64,000 bases of DNA from Ancylobacter sp. TS-1 (GCF_009223885.1 NZ_CP045144.1:2406001-2470000), one strand, 5' to 3'; counted from the stretch's first letter, positions 28,520 through 42,195 are shown. Notes: a model not told the origin generated them from the letters alone. Made by a program: numbers and translations.

Positions 28520-29434
28520 TCAGCCGTGCGGCGAGTGGGTATAGCGGCTCGCATGGCTCCCGACGAGGGTCGCCGCACGCACCGAGGCGCCGCTCGCGCG
28601 CAGCGCCGCCAGCACGGTGTCGAGGCTGGCGTCGTGCGCCCCCTGCCCGCCGACCGGAACCGAGGCGAGCAGCGCCGCGCCGTCGAGCCCGCGGTCGGGC
28701 ACGGCGATGACCTCGGCGAGCGGGGCGAGCGCGCGCGCCGCCTGCGCGTTCCAGCCGGAGACGTGCAGGCTCCACACCTCGACCTCGGTCACGGCGCCGT
28801 CCGTCACCGGATGCGCGATGCAGAACACCGGCAGCCCGGCCGGATGGTCGGCCCGCTCGACGAAGGGCAGGCGGGCGATGATCTTGGGCGCGTGCGCGCC
28901 TTCGAGCGCGGTCCACCACGCCCCGGCGCCCGGCGCGGCAAAGGCCGGCACCAGGCCGAGGTCGCCACGCGAGCGCGCCACCGCCGCCACAACCCCGGCC
29001 GCCCCCATATGGCCGATGAACGGCACGGTGAAGCCGAAATGGAAGCGCGAGGTGTCGCGCATCGCCGCCTCGCCGGAAGCGAGGTCCGCATGCACGCCAT
29101 AGGGCGCCTGCACATAGGTGAAGGTGGAGATGATGACGCGCCAGATGCCCTCCACCGTGTCGACGGGAAGGATGCCCCGGTGGCGGTCGACGATCTGGCG
29201 CATCATCGACGCCTCGCGCGCCGGCCGGAAGGCCGAGCCACCCTCCGTACCCCGCGCGCGCTTCACCGCCACCAGCCGGTCGATGATCTGGCTGCGCTCG
29301 ATCAAAAGCGCGTGCATCGCCGCGTCGATGCGGTCGATCTCCGCGCGCAGCGCGCCGAGATCGGCCACCGGATCGGCGGGGGCCGGGGAAGCGGCGCCGG
29401 ACGGCGCCGCGGGAGCGTTGGCGATCTTGTCCAT
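28520..29434 (-). CDS. Chorismate mutase, AroQ type with C-terminal extension
   Basis: The N-terminal 110 residues form an AroQ-type chorismate mutase: LGALRAEIDRIDAAMHALLI, then RLVAVKRARGTEG and REASMMRQIVDRHRG, holding the conserved Arg, Lys and Glu positions. The remaining roughly 190 residues are an extension seen in Hyphomicrobiales versions, with FGFTVPFIGHMGAAGVVAAV; its function is not known to me. The product totals 304 residues. It heads the chorismate mutase-hisC-tyrC operon and is divergent from metX. A Met four codons upstream is an alternative start. Confidence 0.85.
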   Translation of the reverse strand: MDKIANAPAAPSGAASPAPADPVADLGALRAEIDRIDAAMHALLIERSQIIDRLVAVKRARGTEGGSAFRPAREASMMRQIVDRHRGILPVDTVEGIWRVIISTFTYVQAPYGVHADLASGEAAMRDTSRFHFGFTVPFIGHMGAAGVVAAVARSRGDLGLVPAFAAPGAGAWWTALEGAHAPKIIARLPFVERADHPAGLPVFCIAHPVTDGAVTEVEVWSLHVSGWNAQAARALAPLAEVIAVPDRGLDGAALLASVPVGGQGAHDASLDTVLAALRASGASVRAATLVGSHASRYTHSPHG

Positions 29435-29548
29435 CGGCCGATGTCCTAGAGCATTTCCGGTTCGTGTGGAATTGCCGGATGGCCCCGCGCCGCCACCAAA
29501 ATCGCCGCCTCGCTCATATTGACAAGACGCCCCTGTAGGATCATCGGA

Positions 29549-29580
29549 TCGTCCGGTAAAAAGAACTCTTCGTCCGGTAA
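29549..29580 (+). repeat. Direct repeat of TCGTCCGGTAA upstream of metX
   Basis: TCGTCCGGTAA occurs at 29549-29559 and again at 29570-29580, so the starts are 21 bp apart, two turns of the helix, on the same DNA face. The second copy ends 10 bp before the metX start codon. A TTGACA at 29519-29524 may be a -35 but has no good -10 at 16-18 bp. Confidence 0.5.
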
Positions 29581-29590
29581 GACGGTTTTC

Positions 29591-30811
29591 ATGTCTGACA
29601 CCACGGTCACGCCCGACATCACGGCCCGGCCCGACGCCGCGCTCGATAGCCTCCGGCTGGTCGAGGCGGCGCGCGGCGAGGCGGACCATCCCCATTCGGC
29701 GCTGGTGCGTTTCGGGACCGACCAGCCGCTCCAGCTCGATTCCGGCGCGGTGCTCAGCCCGTTCCAGATCGGCTACCAGACCTATGGCACGCTGAACGCG
29801 GCGCGCTCCAACGCCATTCTGGTCTGCCACGCGCTCTCGGGCGACCAGCACGCCGCCAATGTGCACCCCGTCACCGGCAAGCCGGGCTGGTGGGAGACGC
29901 TGATCGGGCCCGGCAAGCCGGTCGACACCGAGCGCTTCTTCGTCATCTCGTCCAACGTCATCGGCGGCTGCCTCGGCAGCACCGGCCCCTCCTCCACCAA
30001 CCCGGCGACCGGCCAGCCCTACGGGCTCGATTTTCCCGTGCTGACCATCGGCGACATGGTGCGCGCGCAGGCCATGCTGGTCGACCATCTGGGCATCGAC
30101 CGGCTGCTTGCCGTGGTCGGCGGCTCGATGGGCGGCATGCAGGTGCTGCAATGGACGGTGAGCTATCCCGAGCGCGTGGTCGCGGCGCTGCCGATCGCCA
30201 CGGCGGCGCGCCACTCGGCGCAGAACATCGCCTTCCATGAGGTCGGCCGGCAGGCGGTCATGGCCGATCCCGACTGGCGCGGCGGTCGCTATCTCGCCGA
30301 GGGCACAAGCCCGCGCCGGGGGCTGGCGGTCGCGCGCATGGCCGCGCACATCACCTACATGTCCGACTCATCCCTGCACCGGAAGTTCGGCCGCAATTTG
30401 CAGGACCGCGCCGGGCGCACCTTCTCCTTCGACGCCGACTTCCAGGTGGAATCCTATCTGCGCCACCAGGGCGAGGCCTTCGTCGACCGCTTCGACGCCA
30501 ATTCCTATCTCTACGTGACCCGGGCGATGGACTATTTCGACCTCGCGGCGGATTACGGCGGCGTGCTGGCGAACGCGTTCAAGGGCACGAAGACGCGTTT
30601 CTGCCTCGTCTCCTTCACCTCGGACTGGCTGTTCACGACCGCCGATTCCCGCGCCGTCGTCCACGCGCTCAACGCCGCCGGCGCGCCGGTCTCCTTCGCC
30701 GAGATCGAGAGCGACAAGGGCCACGACGCCTTCCTGCTCGACGAGCCGGAATTCTTCGCCATTGCGCGCGGCTTCATCGATTCCGCCGCCCGCACGCTCG
30801 GGGTGAAATGA
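29591..30811 (+). CDS. metX: Homoserine O-acetyltransferase/O-succinyltransferase MetX
   Basis: MetX acylates homoserine in methionine synthesis. The 406-residue alpha/beta-hydrolase has the oxyanion region [14 protein letters not shown] (near 79), [18 protein letters not shown], nucleophile Ser in [14 protein letters not shown] (near 175), the acid in SFTSDWLFT and the catalytic His in [16 protein letters not shown] near residue 380. The ATG at 29591 is chosen because upstream in-frame sequence includes the direct repeats. metW overlaps the stop by 4 bp. Some MetX enzymes use succinyl-CoA in spite of the name, which cannot be told here. Confidence 0.95.
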   Translation: MSDTTVTPDITARPDAALDSLRLVEAARGEADHPHSALVRFGTDQPLQLDSGAVLSPFQIGYQTYGTLNAARSNAILVCHALSGDQHAANVHPVTGKPGWWETLIGPGKPVDTERFFVISSNVIGGCLGSTGPSSTNPATGQPYGLDFPVLTIGDMVRAQAMLVDHLGIDRLLAVVGGSMGGMQVLQWTVSYPERVVAALPIATAARHSAQNIAFHEVGRQAVMADPDWRGGRYLAEGTSPRRGLAVARMAAHITYMSDSSLHRKFGRNLQDRAGRTFSFDADFQVESYLRHQGEAFVDRFDANSYLYVTRAMDYFDLAADYGGVLANAFKGTKTRFCLVSFTSDWLFTTADSRAVVHALNAAGAPVSFAEIESDKGHDAFLLDEPEFFAIARGFIDSAARTLGVK

Positions 30812-31521
30812 TGTCGCCGCCCGACCCGCCCGCGCCCGCCGACGCGCCCGCCAACGGGCGGGACCTGACCATGCGCGAGACCGTGCGCGCCGCCTCGGGC
30901 ACCCGCGTCGACCTGCTGCTGATCGCCGAGATGGTGCAGCCCGGCACGCGCGTGCTCGATGTCGGCTCGGGCGACGGCGAATTGCTGGAACTGCTCGCCA
31001 CCACGCGCGGCTGCGACGCGCGCGGCATCGAACTCTCGCGCGAGGGGGTGAATGCCGGCGTGGCGCGCGGCCTCGCCATCATCCAGGGCGACGCCGACAT
31101 CGACCTTGCCGACTATCCCGACAATTCCTTCGACTATGTGATCCTGTCGCAGACCATCCAGGCGACGCGCCGGCCGAAATGGGTGCTGGACCAGATGCTG
31201 CGCGTGGGCACGCGGGCCATCGTCTCCTTTCCCAATTTCGGTTTCTGGCGGATGCGGCTCGATCTGCTGGTCAACGGCAAGATGCCCAGCACCGAGAACC
31301 TGCCCTATCGCTGGCACGACACGCCGAACATCCATTTCTGCACCATCCGCGACTTCGTGGATCTGGTGGAGGAGGTCGGCGCGCGCATCGACCGCGCCAT
31401 CGCGCTCGACGCCTCCGGTCGCCCGGTGCGCGTCAACCTGCCCTGGGCGGTGTGGAACCTGCTCGGCGAGCAGGCGGTGTTCCTGCTGTCGCGGGAGAAG
31501 CCGGGCGAGCCGCGCCGCTGA
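30808..31521 (+). CDS. metW: Methionine biosynthesis protein MetW (methyltransferase fold)
   Basis: MetW has a class I SAM-methyltransferase fold and works with MetX in the homoserine acylation step. The 237-residue product has [20 protein letters not shown] (residues 45-64), the SAM-binding loop, and [20 protein letters not shown], then [20 protein letters not shown], all characteristic of MetW. The ATG overlaps the metX stop as ATGA, implying coupled translation. The first 25 residues are Pro/Ala/Asp rich, so the start could be a later Met. It converges with a methyltransferase gene 9 bp away. Confidence 0.93.
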   Translation: MMSPPDPPAPADAPANGRDLTMRETVRAASGTRVDLLLIAEMVQPGTRVLDVGSGDGELLELLATTRGCDARGIELSREGVNAGVARGLAIIQGDADIDLADYPDNSFDYVILSQTIQATRRPKWVLDQMLRVGTRAIVSFPNFGFWRMRLDLLVNGKMPSTENLPYRWHDTPNIHFCTIRDFVDLVEEVGARIDRAIALDASGRPVRVNLPWAVWNLLGEQAVFLLSREKPGEPRR

Positions 31522-31530
31522 GGCGCGCCC

Positions 31531-32265
31531 TCACCCGCCCGCAGGCGCCAGCGCCGGTTCCAGCACCGGCTGGAGCACGCGCAGGCGCGAGCGGCGCTTG
31601 GTCGCCACCGGCTTGTAGACCTGCTTGGTCGCCTCGACGATGTGCACGCCGGCGAAGGGCAGCGACAGCGTCGCGCCCACGCGCTCCCACGCCACCGCCG
31701 AGCGCAGGAACCAGTGCCGCGAAACCGGCGGCATGTAGAGCGCCTCGCCCCAGCTCACCGGCGTGAACAACGCCCCGCGCAGGAGATCGGTGATCTGCGA
31801 GCGCGAGAACGGCCGGCCATGGCCGAACGGGTTGTTCTCGGTGCGGGCCCACACGCCGCGCCGGCTCGGCACCACGCAGAGCAGCCGCCCGCCCGGCGCC
31901 AGCACACGCCAGACCTCTCGCAGCACTTCCTCCGCGTCGGGGGTCATCTCCAGCAGATGCACCGCGATCACCCGGTCGATCATGCCGTCGCGCAGCGGCA
32001 GCTCGGTTTCGTCGACCAGCGCCGCCAGCGTCGGCGCCGCCGAGGGCCAGCGCGTCACGCCCTGCGCGCCCGGCATGAAGGCGAGCGCGCGCTCGCATTC
32101 CTCGCGGAACACGCCGAGATAGGGCGTGGCATAGCCGATGCCGAGCACGGAAAGGCCGCGCACATTGTCGAAACGCGCGCGGATGGCGCGGCCGACGAGG
32201 CGCCGCGTCACCACGCCGAGCGGCTGGGCATAGAAACTTCGAAGGCCGACGACATCAGGATACAT
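31531..32265 (-). CDS. Class I SAM-dependent methyltransferase
   Basis: The 244-residue protein has a Rossmann-like methyltransferase core: GLSVLGIGYATPYLG (residues 38-52) as motif I, DRVIAVHLLEMTPDAEEVLR and LAPGGRLLCVVPSRRGVWAR (post-motif regions). In related genomes a gene like this sits beside gloB, the hydroxyacylglutathione hydrolase, but gloB is not here. The substrate is unknown. The N-terminus begins MYPDVVGLRSFYAQPLG. It converges with metW, only 9 bp apart. Confidence 0.85.
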   Translation of the reverse strand: MYPDVVGLRSFYAQPLGVVTRRLVGRAIRARFDNVRGLSVLGIGYATPYLGVFREECERALAFMPGAQGVTRWPSAAPTLAALVDETELPLRDGMIDRVIAVHLLEMTPDAEEVLREVWRVLAPGGRLLCVVPSRRGVWARTENNPFGHGRPFSRSQITDLLRGALFTPVSWGEALYMPPVSRHWFLRSAVAWERVGATLSLPFAGVHIVEATKQVYKPVATKRRSRLRVLQPVLEPALAPAGG

Positions 32266-32530
32266 GGCCCGATCTTATAGCCGCACCGAAGACGCCTTGA
32301 AATCACCACCCTTTTAGGCCACATAGGCGGAACATACGGAAACGTGTCCGTATTCGGGGCCGCGTCGCTCGATGTCCGCTTTGGCTTGGTGAGGAATTCC
32401 TCGCTTTTCCGGCCGCAGCAGTCTTCAGCCCCTGATCATCCGAAAACGCCGACGTCCCAGGCTACGCGGGGTGTCTCACCGCCCCCGCCTGTGCAGTTCG
32501 CGCCCGATGTGCGCGCGGACGCACTCGCCC

Positions 32531-34018
32531 ATGAAAGAATCCTACTTGACCAGTTTCAACGAACTCGGCCTCGCCGAGCCGATCCTGAAAGCCCTCGCGG
32601 AAGCGAACCACACCACCCCCACCCCGATCCAGATCCAGGCCGTGCCGCAGGTGCTGGCCGGGCGCGATCTCATCGGCATCGCCCAGACCGGTACCGGCAA
32701 GACCGCCGCCTTCGCGCTGCCGATCCTGCAGCACCTCGTCACCAACCGCTTCCGCCCGGAGCGCCGCTCGGCGCGCGCCCTGGTGCTGAGCCCGACCCGC
32801 GAGCTTTCCGGCCAGATCCTCGAGAGCTTCCGGCTGTACGGCAAGCATGTGCGTCCCTCGACCGCGCTCGCCATCGGCGGCGTGCCGATCGGCCGGCAGG
32901 CGCGTGCGCTGGCCGGCGGCGTCGACGTGCTGGTGGCCACCCCCGGCCGCCTCGTCGACCTGCTTGAGAACAACGCCGTCCGGCTCGACATGGTCGAAGT
33001 CCTCGTCCTCGACGAGGCCGACCAGATGCTCGACATGGGCTTCATCCACGCCATTCGCGCCATCTGCGCCCGGCTGCCGGCCAAGCGCCGCAACCTGTTC
33101 TTCTCGGCGACCATGCCGCGCGAGATCGAGAAGCTGGCGGATTCGCTGCTGACCAATCCCGTCCGCGTCGCCGTGACCCCGGTCGCCAAGACCGCCGATC
33201 GCGTCGAGCAGAAGGTGATGTTCACCGACCGCGCGGGCAAGCCGAACCTGCTGGTCGAACTGCTCTCCGAGCCGGATATGGACCGCGCCCTCGTCTTCTC
33301 CCGCACCAAGCACGGCGCCGACCGTGTGGTGAAGGGTCTGGCCGGGGCCGGCATCGCCGCCGAGGCGATCCACGGCAACAAGTCGCAGCCGCAGCGTGAG
33401 CGGGCGCTGGCCGCCTTCCGCCAGGGCGTCGTCAAGGTGCTGGTGGCGACCGACATCGCCGCGCGCGGCATCGACGTGCCGGGCGTCAGCCACGTCATCA
33501 ATTACGACCTGCCGAACGTGCCGGAAAGCTATGTCCACCGCATCGGCCGCACCGCGCGCGCCGGCCGCGAGGGCATCGCCGTCTCGCTGTGCGACGGCGA
33601 GGAGCGCGCCTTCCTGCGCGACATCGAGCGGCTGATCAAGATCACCATTCCCTCGGTCGACCGCCGTGGCGAGAGCCGCCGCGAAGGCGCCCCGCGCCTC
33701 GAAGGCTTCCGTTCGGACGGCCCGCGCGAAGGCGATCGCCGTGATGGTGTGCGCCGCGATGGCGGCCGTCCCCCGCGCGGCCCGGCCGGCGAGCGCGGCC
33801 CCCGCGAGGGCGAGCGCTCCGCCCGCCCGTTCCCGCCGCGCGGCCCGCGTCCGGAAGGTCGCCCCGAGCGCGCCCCGCAGGACGGCCCGCGCCGTGACGA
33901 GTTCCGCGCCGAAGGCCATCGCCATGAAGGCGGGCGGCCCGACGCCGTGCGCCGCGAGGCGCCCGCGCGTGAAGGCCAGCGCCCGCCCCGGCGCCGGTCC
34001 TACCGCGCCGCGCCCTGA
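32531..34018 (+). CDS. rhlE: DEAD-box RNA helicase, RhlE type
   Basis: The 495-residue helicase has all core motifs: the Q motif NHTTPTPIQIQAV (about 26-38), Walker A AQTGTGKT (56-63), PTRELSGQI, TPGRLVDLL, DEAD in VLDEADQMLDMGF, FSATMPREIEKL, and HRIGRTARAGREG (about 337). After residue 370 comes a disordered Arg/Gly/Glu/Pro-rich tail of about 125 residues. The start at 32531 matches the family start; earlier codons are not conserved-looking. RhlE-type helicases assist ribosome maturation and RNA turnover. A 265-bp leader precedes it, long enough for cold-responsive control, but no specific element was identified. Confidence 0.93.
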   Translation: MKESYLTSFNELGLAEPILKALAEANHTTPTPIQIQAVPQVLAGRDLIGIAQTGTGKTAAFALPILQHLVTNRFRPERRSARALVLSPTRELSGQILESFRLYGKHVRPSTALAIGGVPIGRQARALAGGVDVLVATPGRLVDLLENNAVRLDMVEVLVLDEADQMLDMGFIHAIRAICARLPAKRRNLFFSATMPREIEKLADSLLTNPVRVAVTPVAKTADRVEQKVMFTDRAGKPNLLVELLSEPDMDRALVFSRTKHGADRVVKGLAGAGIAAEAIHGNKSQPQRERALAAFRQGVVKVLVATDIAARGIDVPGVSHVINYDLPNVPESYVHRIGRTARAGREGIAVSLCDGEERAFLRDIERLIKITIPSVDRRGESRREGAPRLEGFRSDGPREGDRRDGVRRDGGRPPRGPAGERGPREGERSARPFPPRGPRPEGRPERAPQDGPRRDEFRAEGHRHEGGRPDAVRREAPAREGQRPPRRRSYRAAP

Positions 34019-34189
34019 CCCGACGCACTCAGCCGCGCGCTGGTGACGGCGCGCGGACGATGCCCTTCGACTGGCGGGCTCACACCCGCTGCGTTATCTG
34101 AACGAGACAAATGCGGCCGGTCAGGGTATTTGCCTGTCAGCGAGACGTGACAGCAAGACCGGCGGCAGCCTGTACCAGGAGAGCCATTA

Positions 34190-34471
34190 ATGGCGAAAGA
34201 GGAACTGCTCGAGTTCGACGGCACCGTGACGGAAGTTCTGCCGGACGGCAACTTCCGCGTCGTGCTCGACAATGAACACGAGATTCTCGCCTATGCGGCG
34301 GGCAAGATGAAGAAGAACCGTATCCGCACCATCGTCGGCGACCGCGTCGTCGTCGAGATGTCGCCTTACGATCTTGAGCGCGGGCGCATCAATTTCCGCC
34401 ACAAGACCGGCGGCCCGACCCCTCCGATCGGCAGCGGCCAGCGTCGTCCCCCGCCGGGCCGTCGTCGCTGA
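34190..34471 (+). CDS. infA: Translation initiation factor IF-1
   Basis: IF-1 occupies the ribosomal A site during initiation. The 93-residue product is a single OB-fold, with [60 protein letters not shown] and GRINFRHK as expected. It is longer than the usual 72 residues by a basic Pro/Gly/Arg tail ([20 protein letters not shown]), a form common in alphaproteobacteria. AGGAGAG lies nine bases before the ATG. A 7-bp hairpin at 34485-34502 follows the stop but has no T tract. The gene is not in a ribosomal protein operon here. Confidence 0.96.
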   Translation: MAKEELLEFDGTVTEVLPDGNFRVVLDNEHEILAYAAGKMKKNRIRTIVGDRVVVEMSPYDLERGRINFRHKTGGPTPPIGSGQRRPPPGRRR

Positions 34472-34538
34472 TCGCATCGCAGGCGTCCGGCCACGGCCGG
34501 ACGGATCCACCCCCGACATAGCTGGCCCGGGGCCGCGT

Positions 34539-35306
34539 TCAGCGCGGCGGCCGGGCGCGCGTCGTGAAGCCGAGCGCCTGCGCCAGCCCTTCCGCACGTT
34601 CGGGCGGCTCGCTCAGCTCCATGTCCGCCGCCACATGGGCGATATGCGCGCGCATCAGACGGGCGGCCTCCTCGGCCTCTCCGCGCGCGATGGCGGCGAC
34701 GATCGCCCCATGCTCCCCCGGCGGGCAGGCGGAACGCTCGCCGCGTGCATAGAGCAGGATGGACAGCGAGCTTAACGCCTGCAATTCGGTGAGCAGGCGC
34801 ACGAAGACCGGATTTCCCGCCACCTCCGCCAGCACCACGTGGAATTCGCCGGTCAGCCGCACAAGGCTGGCGCGGTCGTCGGCGGCGCGCACCTCGTCCT
34901 CCTGCCGGATGTGGCGGCGCAGGCGCTCCAGACCCTGCGCACCGCAGCCGCAGGCGGCCACGCGCACCACTTCCGGCTCGACCACCGCGCGCGCCGCCAT
35001 CACATGGCACGCATCCGTGCGGCTCGGCGCCGCGACGAAGGCGCCGCGATTGGGATGCTGCTCGACGATGCCGTCCTGTGCGAGGCGCGCCAGCGCCTGC
35101 CGCACCACCGTCCGGCTCACCCCGAACAGCTCGGCCAGCCTGTCCTCGGTCAGCTTCTCGCCCGGCGCGAGGCGTCGTTCGAAGATCGCCTCCAGGATCC
35201 GCGTGCGGATGAGGTGCTCGGAGCGACCCCGCCCGGCGGGGCGAGGGTCCATGGTCGGCGCGTCGCTGGGCGTGGTCATGGGTCCGTCGGAAACAGGCCC
35301 CGACAT
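34539..35306 (-). CDS. GntR family regulator, FCD domain
   Basis: The 255-residue regulator has a winged helix-turn-helix (APGEKLTEDRLAELFGVSRT, then VVRQALARLAQDGIVEQHPN) and an all-helical FCD effector domain from about residue 110 with EFHVVLAEVAGNPVFVRLLT and RGEAEEAARLMRAHIAHV, containing the metal/ligand His residues typical of the class. AGGAAA nine bases before the ATG at 35306 supports that start; a Met at 35279 lacks such a site. It ends 68 bp from the convergent infA and lies next to tenA on the same strand. The target is unknown. Confidence 0.9.
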   Translation of the reverse strand: MSGPVSDGPMTTPSDAPTMDPRPAGRGRSEHLIRTRILEAIFERRLAPGEKLTEDRLAELFGVSRTVVRQALARLAQDGIVEQHPNRGAFVAAPSRTDACHVMAARAVVEPEVVRVAACGCGAQGLERLRRHIRQEDEVRAADDRASLVRLTGEFHVVLAEVAGNPVFVRLLTELQALSSLSILLYARGERSACPPGEHGAIVAAIARGEAEEAARLMRAHIAHVAADMELSEPPERAEGLAQALGFTTRARPPR

Positions 35307-35397
35307 TGATGCATGTTTCCTGCCGCGACGCCACGCACCGACATCATAGCGCGGCGCGGGGGCGGCCTGCCCTGCGCGCGGGCGCCGCCGGGCCGGT

Positions 35398-36072
35398 TCA
35401 GACCGGCCAGTCGGCCTGCCGCCAGGCCGAATCCCAGAACATCCATTCGAGCTGCGTGGCGTGCCGGTAGGCGGCATGCATGCGGGCGAGTTCGCCCGGA
35501 GAGGCGCCGGCCGCCGCGCGGTCCGTGGTGGCGATCACCGCCCGCACCGCCTCGTGGAATTCCTCGCCTGCATAGGTGTCGATCCAGGCGTCATAGGGAT
35601 TGGGGCGCACCGCGCGGCCGAGAATGTCGCGGCCGATCTCGGCATAGATCCAGAAGCAGGGCAGCAGCGCCGCCAGCGCCACCGGATAGGGCTCGGCATG
35701 GGCGGTGGCGATGAGGAAGCTCGAATAATGGTGGCAGACCGGCGACATCGGCGTGCGCGCGAACTCGTCGGCGCTGACGCCGAACGTCTCGAAGAAGTCG
35801 GCGTGCAGCGAGCGCTCCACCACCACCGCCACCTTGGCGGCTTCCGCGAACTGCACCAGCCCGTCCGGGTCGTCCGCCTTGGCGGCGGCGAGGGCCAGCG
35901 CCCGGCCGAAGGCGATCAGATAGTGGGCGTCCTGGATCATGTAGTGGCGGAACTGCTCGGGCGAGAGCGTGCCCGCGGCCAGCGCGTCGTTGAACGGCAT
36001 GGTCCGGATCGCCTCATAGGTCGGCAGATTACGGCCCCAGGCATGGGCGCTGAAGGTCGAGCCGTCGCTCAT
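35398..36072 (-). CDS. tenA: TenA family thiaminase II-like protein
   Basis: TenA salvages thiamine by hydrolysing the aminopyrimidine breakdown product, and some members have a regulatory name only. The 224-residue helical protein contains MIQDAHYLIAFGRALALAAA (residues 45-64), SPVCHHYSSFLIATAHAEPY and ALLPCFWIYAEIGRDILG, whose Cys near residue 138 is the likely nucleophile, and LEWMFWDSAWRQ at the end with the catalytic Glu. Size is typical. No other thiamine gene or TPP riboswitch is visible nearby. The upstream region holds the terminator of the atp operon. Confidence 0.9.
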   Translation of the reverse strand: MSDGSTFSAHAWGRNLPTYEAIRTMPFNDALAAGTLSPEQFRHYMIQDAHYLIAFGRALALAAAKADDPDGLVQFAEAAKVAVVVERSLHADFFETFGVSADEFARTPMSPVCHHYSSFLIATAHAEPYPVALAALLPCFWIYAEIGRDILGRAVRPNPYDAWIDTYAGEEFHEAVRAVIATTDRAAAGASPGELARMHAAYRHATQLEWMFWDSAWRQADWPV

Positions 36073-36090
36073 TCGCGTTTCCTCCGGAAA

Positions 36091-36118
36091 TGAAAAGGGC
36101 CGCTGTGGTCAGCGGCCC
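36091..36118 (-). terminator. Rho-independent terminator of the atp operon
   Basis: On the minus strand a 9-bp perfect stem (GGGCCGCTG paired with CAGCGGCCC, 36118-36110 and 36105-36097) with a four-base loop is followed by TTTTCA. It lies about 30 bp after the atpC stop and upstream of tenA. Confidence 0.8.
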
Positions 36119-36150
36119 GGATCATAATCGTCTCTGGCGGCGGGCAGAAC

Positions 36151-36567
36151 TCAGTGCGAGGTGCGCGAGTCCGCCTCGATGGCCGCGGCCGCCGACTTGA
36201 GCTGCTCGAGGAAGAGCTGGCGGCTGGCCTTGATGGCCTCGTCGCGGGCGTCCTCGACGTCTTCCTGCGCGTCCTTGATCATCTGCGCGAGGTTCTCGAC
36301 GCGCAGCTCGGCGAGCGGGATGGCGGTCTCGGCGAGCACGGTCAGGCCGGCCGGGTTCGCCTCGGCGAAGCCGCCGCGCACGAACAGCTTGCGGGGGGCG
36401 CCGTCGCCCTTGATGGTCAGCACGCCGGGCTTCAGCGTCGACACGAAGGGCGAATGGCCGGCGAGGATGCCGAACTCGCCCTCGGTGCCCGGAACGATGA
36501 CCTCTGTCACCGAGCCGGAATAGACCAGACGCTCGGGCGAGACGAGTTCGAACGGGAAGGTGGCCAT
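36151..36567 (-). CDS. atpC: F1 ATP synthase epsilon subunit
   Basis: Epsilon forms part of the central stalk and inhibits ATP hydrolysis. The 138-residue product has the N-terminal beta sandwich: FELVSPERLVYSGSVTEVIV, GTEGEFGILAGHSPFVSTLK and KLFVRGGFAEANPAGLTVLA, followed by a short helical C-terminus. Length is usual for alphaproteobacteria. It is the last gene of the atpHAGDC operon, 69 bp after atpD, and is followed by a Rho-independent terminator. Confidence 0.96.
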   Translation of the reverse strand: MATFPFELVSPERLVYSGSVTEVIVPGTEGEFGILAGHSPFVSTLKPGVLTIKGDGAPRKLFVRGGFAEANPAGLTVLAETAIPLAELRVENLAQMIKDAQEDVEDARDEAIKASRQLFLEQLKSAAAAIEADSRTSH

Positions 36568-36636
36568 GGGTCCTCCAGGGGATGCGTCAGCGTCAGGGAT
36601 CGACGCCCCGTGCCGTCAACGGCCGGGGCGCTCGGA

Positions 36637-38977
<2,341 letters not shown>

Positions 38978-39016
38978 CTAACTTGGACTCCCGTGCCCTT
39001 TGCGCCGCCCTGCCAC

Positions 39017-41100
<2,084 letters not shown>

Positions 41101-41222
41101 TGTGCCTCTCTCGGGGTTGTCCGGCGCGATGCCCGCAAGGCGGAACGTCAGCTTCCAGACTGGAAAGATACAGCCTCGCGGCGGCGTAGGACTTTCCCTT
41201 ACCCACCCTCAAGGTCGGCGGT

Positions 41223-41251
41223 TCCCTAACACGGCTCCGGGCGTGCTGCAA
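41223..41251 (-). promoter_or_regulatory. Candidate promoter of the atpHAGDC operon
   Basis: On the minus strand TTGCAG (41251-41246) and TAGGGA (41228-41223) are 17 bases apart. The position is about 120 bases before the atpH GTG. The -10 is weak by the E. coli standard, and no transcript data support it. Confidence 0.4.
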
Positions 41252-41436
41252 CACGAGGACGTGAGGGATGGAGGGGGGCAAATGACGTAGCGGCCCCGTA
41301 ACGGCCTCCGGCGCCGCTGCGCACGTCGTTTCAAGGCTTTGCGGCCCCTGCGGCGCATTGCTGCACCAGACGGGCGCCGCCGCGCGGGCGCTCCGGACCG
41401 GCGCCGTTCCCGCCCCTGCGCGAGGATGTCGCGCTT

Positions 41437-41461
41437 CTGGTATGCCAGACTGGCATGCCAG
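41437..41461. promoter_or_regulatory. Tandem 12-bp palindromes, probable operator
   Basis: CTGGTATGCCAG (41437-41448, one mismatch from perfect) and CTGGCATGCCAG (41450-41461, perfect) are separated by a single base, so their centres are 13 bp apart. Read together they also form an 11-bp inverted repeat. The size and TGGNATNCCA core resemble sites of GntR-family regulators. The nearest minus-strand promoter is that of atpH, about 190 bp away. Confidence 0.5.
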
Positions 41462-41523
41462 GACGGAATTCCGGCCGGCCGGCGCAGGACGCGCGGGCGT
41501 TCCCCACCCCCCTCAGTCGGGTC

Positions 41524-42195
41524 TCAGTCACGCGTCACCCGCAGCGCCGCCGCCGCCGCGACGGGTCCGAGCACCAGCGCGCCGAGCGACAGACCGGCGA
41601 GAACGAGAAAGGGCGTGCCGAACGATACCGTGCCGCCGAGGACGGTGCCGGTCGCCGCGACGCCGAAGATCAGCACGGGAATCGTCAGCGGCATCACCAG
41701 CACGGCGACGAGCAGGCCGCCGCGCCGGAAGGCGCTCGCGAAGGCCGCGCCGATCAGCCCGAGAAAGGTGATGGCCGGCGTGCCGACCAGCAGCGTCAGC
41801 GTCAGCGCGCCGATCGAGGCCGGTTCGAGGTTGAGCAGCAGCGAGAGCACCGGCGCCGCGACCACCAGCGGCAGGCCGGTGGCGATCCAGTGCGCCAGCC
41901 CCTTGGCGGCGGCGATCAGTTCCAGCGGCAGCGCCAGCATGGCGAGCACGTCGAGCGAGCCGTCCTCGGCATCGGCCGCGAACAGCCGGTCGAGCCCGAT
42001 CAGCGAGGCGAGCAGCGCCCCGATCCACAGGATCGCCGGCCCGATGCGGGCGAGCAGAGCGAGGTCGGGCCCGATGGCGAAGGGCGTCACCACCACCACG
42101 GCGAGGAAGAACACGACGCCGAGCCCCGCCCCGCCGCCGGCGCGCAGGGCAAGACGCAGGTCGCGGGCCACCAGGGCGAGAAAGGCCCGGCTCAT
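41524..42195 (-). CDS. ccmB: Heme exporter protein CcmB
   Basis: CcmB is the membrane subunit of the CcmABCD complex that releases holo-CcmE during cytochrome c maturation. The 223-residue product has six hydrophobic spans, an N-terminal FLALVARDLRLALRAGGGAG and the family segment DRLFAADAEDGSLDVLAMLA (residues 70-89). The start overlaps the ccmA stop as ATGA. ccmC and ccmD, which usually follow, are missing here and must be elsewhere. It is followed by the atp intergenic region. Confidence 0.93.
   Translation of the reverse strand: MSRAFLALVARDLRLALRAGGGAGLGVVFFLAVVVVTPFAIGPDLALLARIGPAILWIGALLASLIGLDRLFAADAEDGSLDVLAMLALPLELIAAAKGLAHWIATGLPLVVAAPVLSLLLNLEPASIGALTLTLLVGTPAITFLGLIGAAFASAFRRGGLLVAVLVMPLTIPVLIFGVAATGTVLGGTVSFGTPFLVLAGLSLGALVLGPVAAAAALRVTRD

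Larger units (their letters stand above)
41101..41523. other. Intergenic region between ccmB and atpH (423 bp)
   Basis: This gap carries no convincing gene. It holds a promoter candidate for the atp operon at 41223-41251 and a pair of adjacent 12-bp palindromes at 41437-41461. A 66-codon minus-strand frame at 41331-41531 is Arg/Gly-rich, overlaps the ccmB end and shows no family resemblance, so it is not called. The 3' half is otherwise plain GC-rich sequence. Confidence 0.6.

Noticed and set aside
29435..29590. SAM-II riboswitch upstream of metX
   Set aside because: The conserved pseudoknot strings (such as GCTTGCAGCCACG followed by TTAAA) are missing; only short direct repeats are seen.
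41331..41531. Small minus-strand gene after ccmB, possibly ccmD
   Set aside because: It is Arg/Gly-rich with no membrane helix; CcmD is a short membrane protein.
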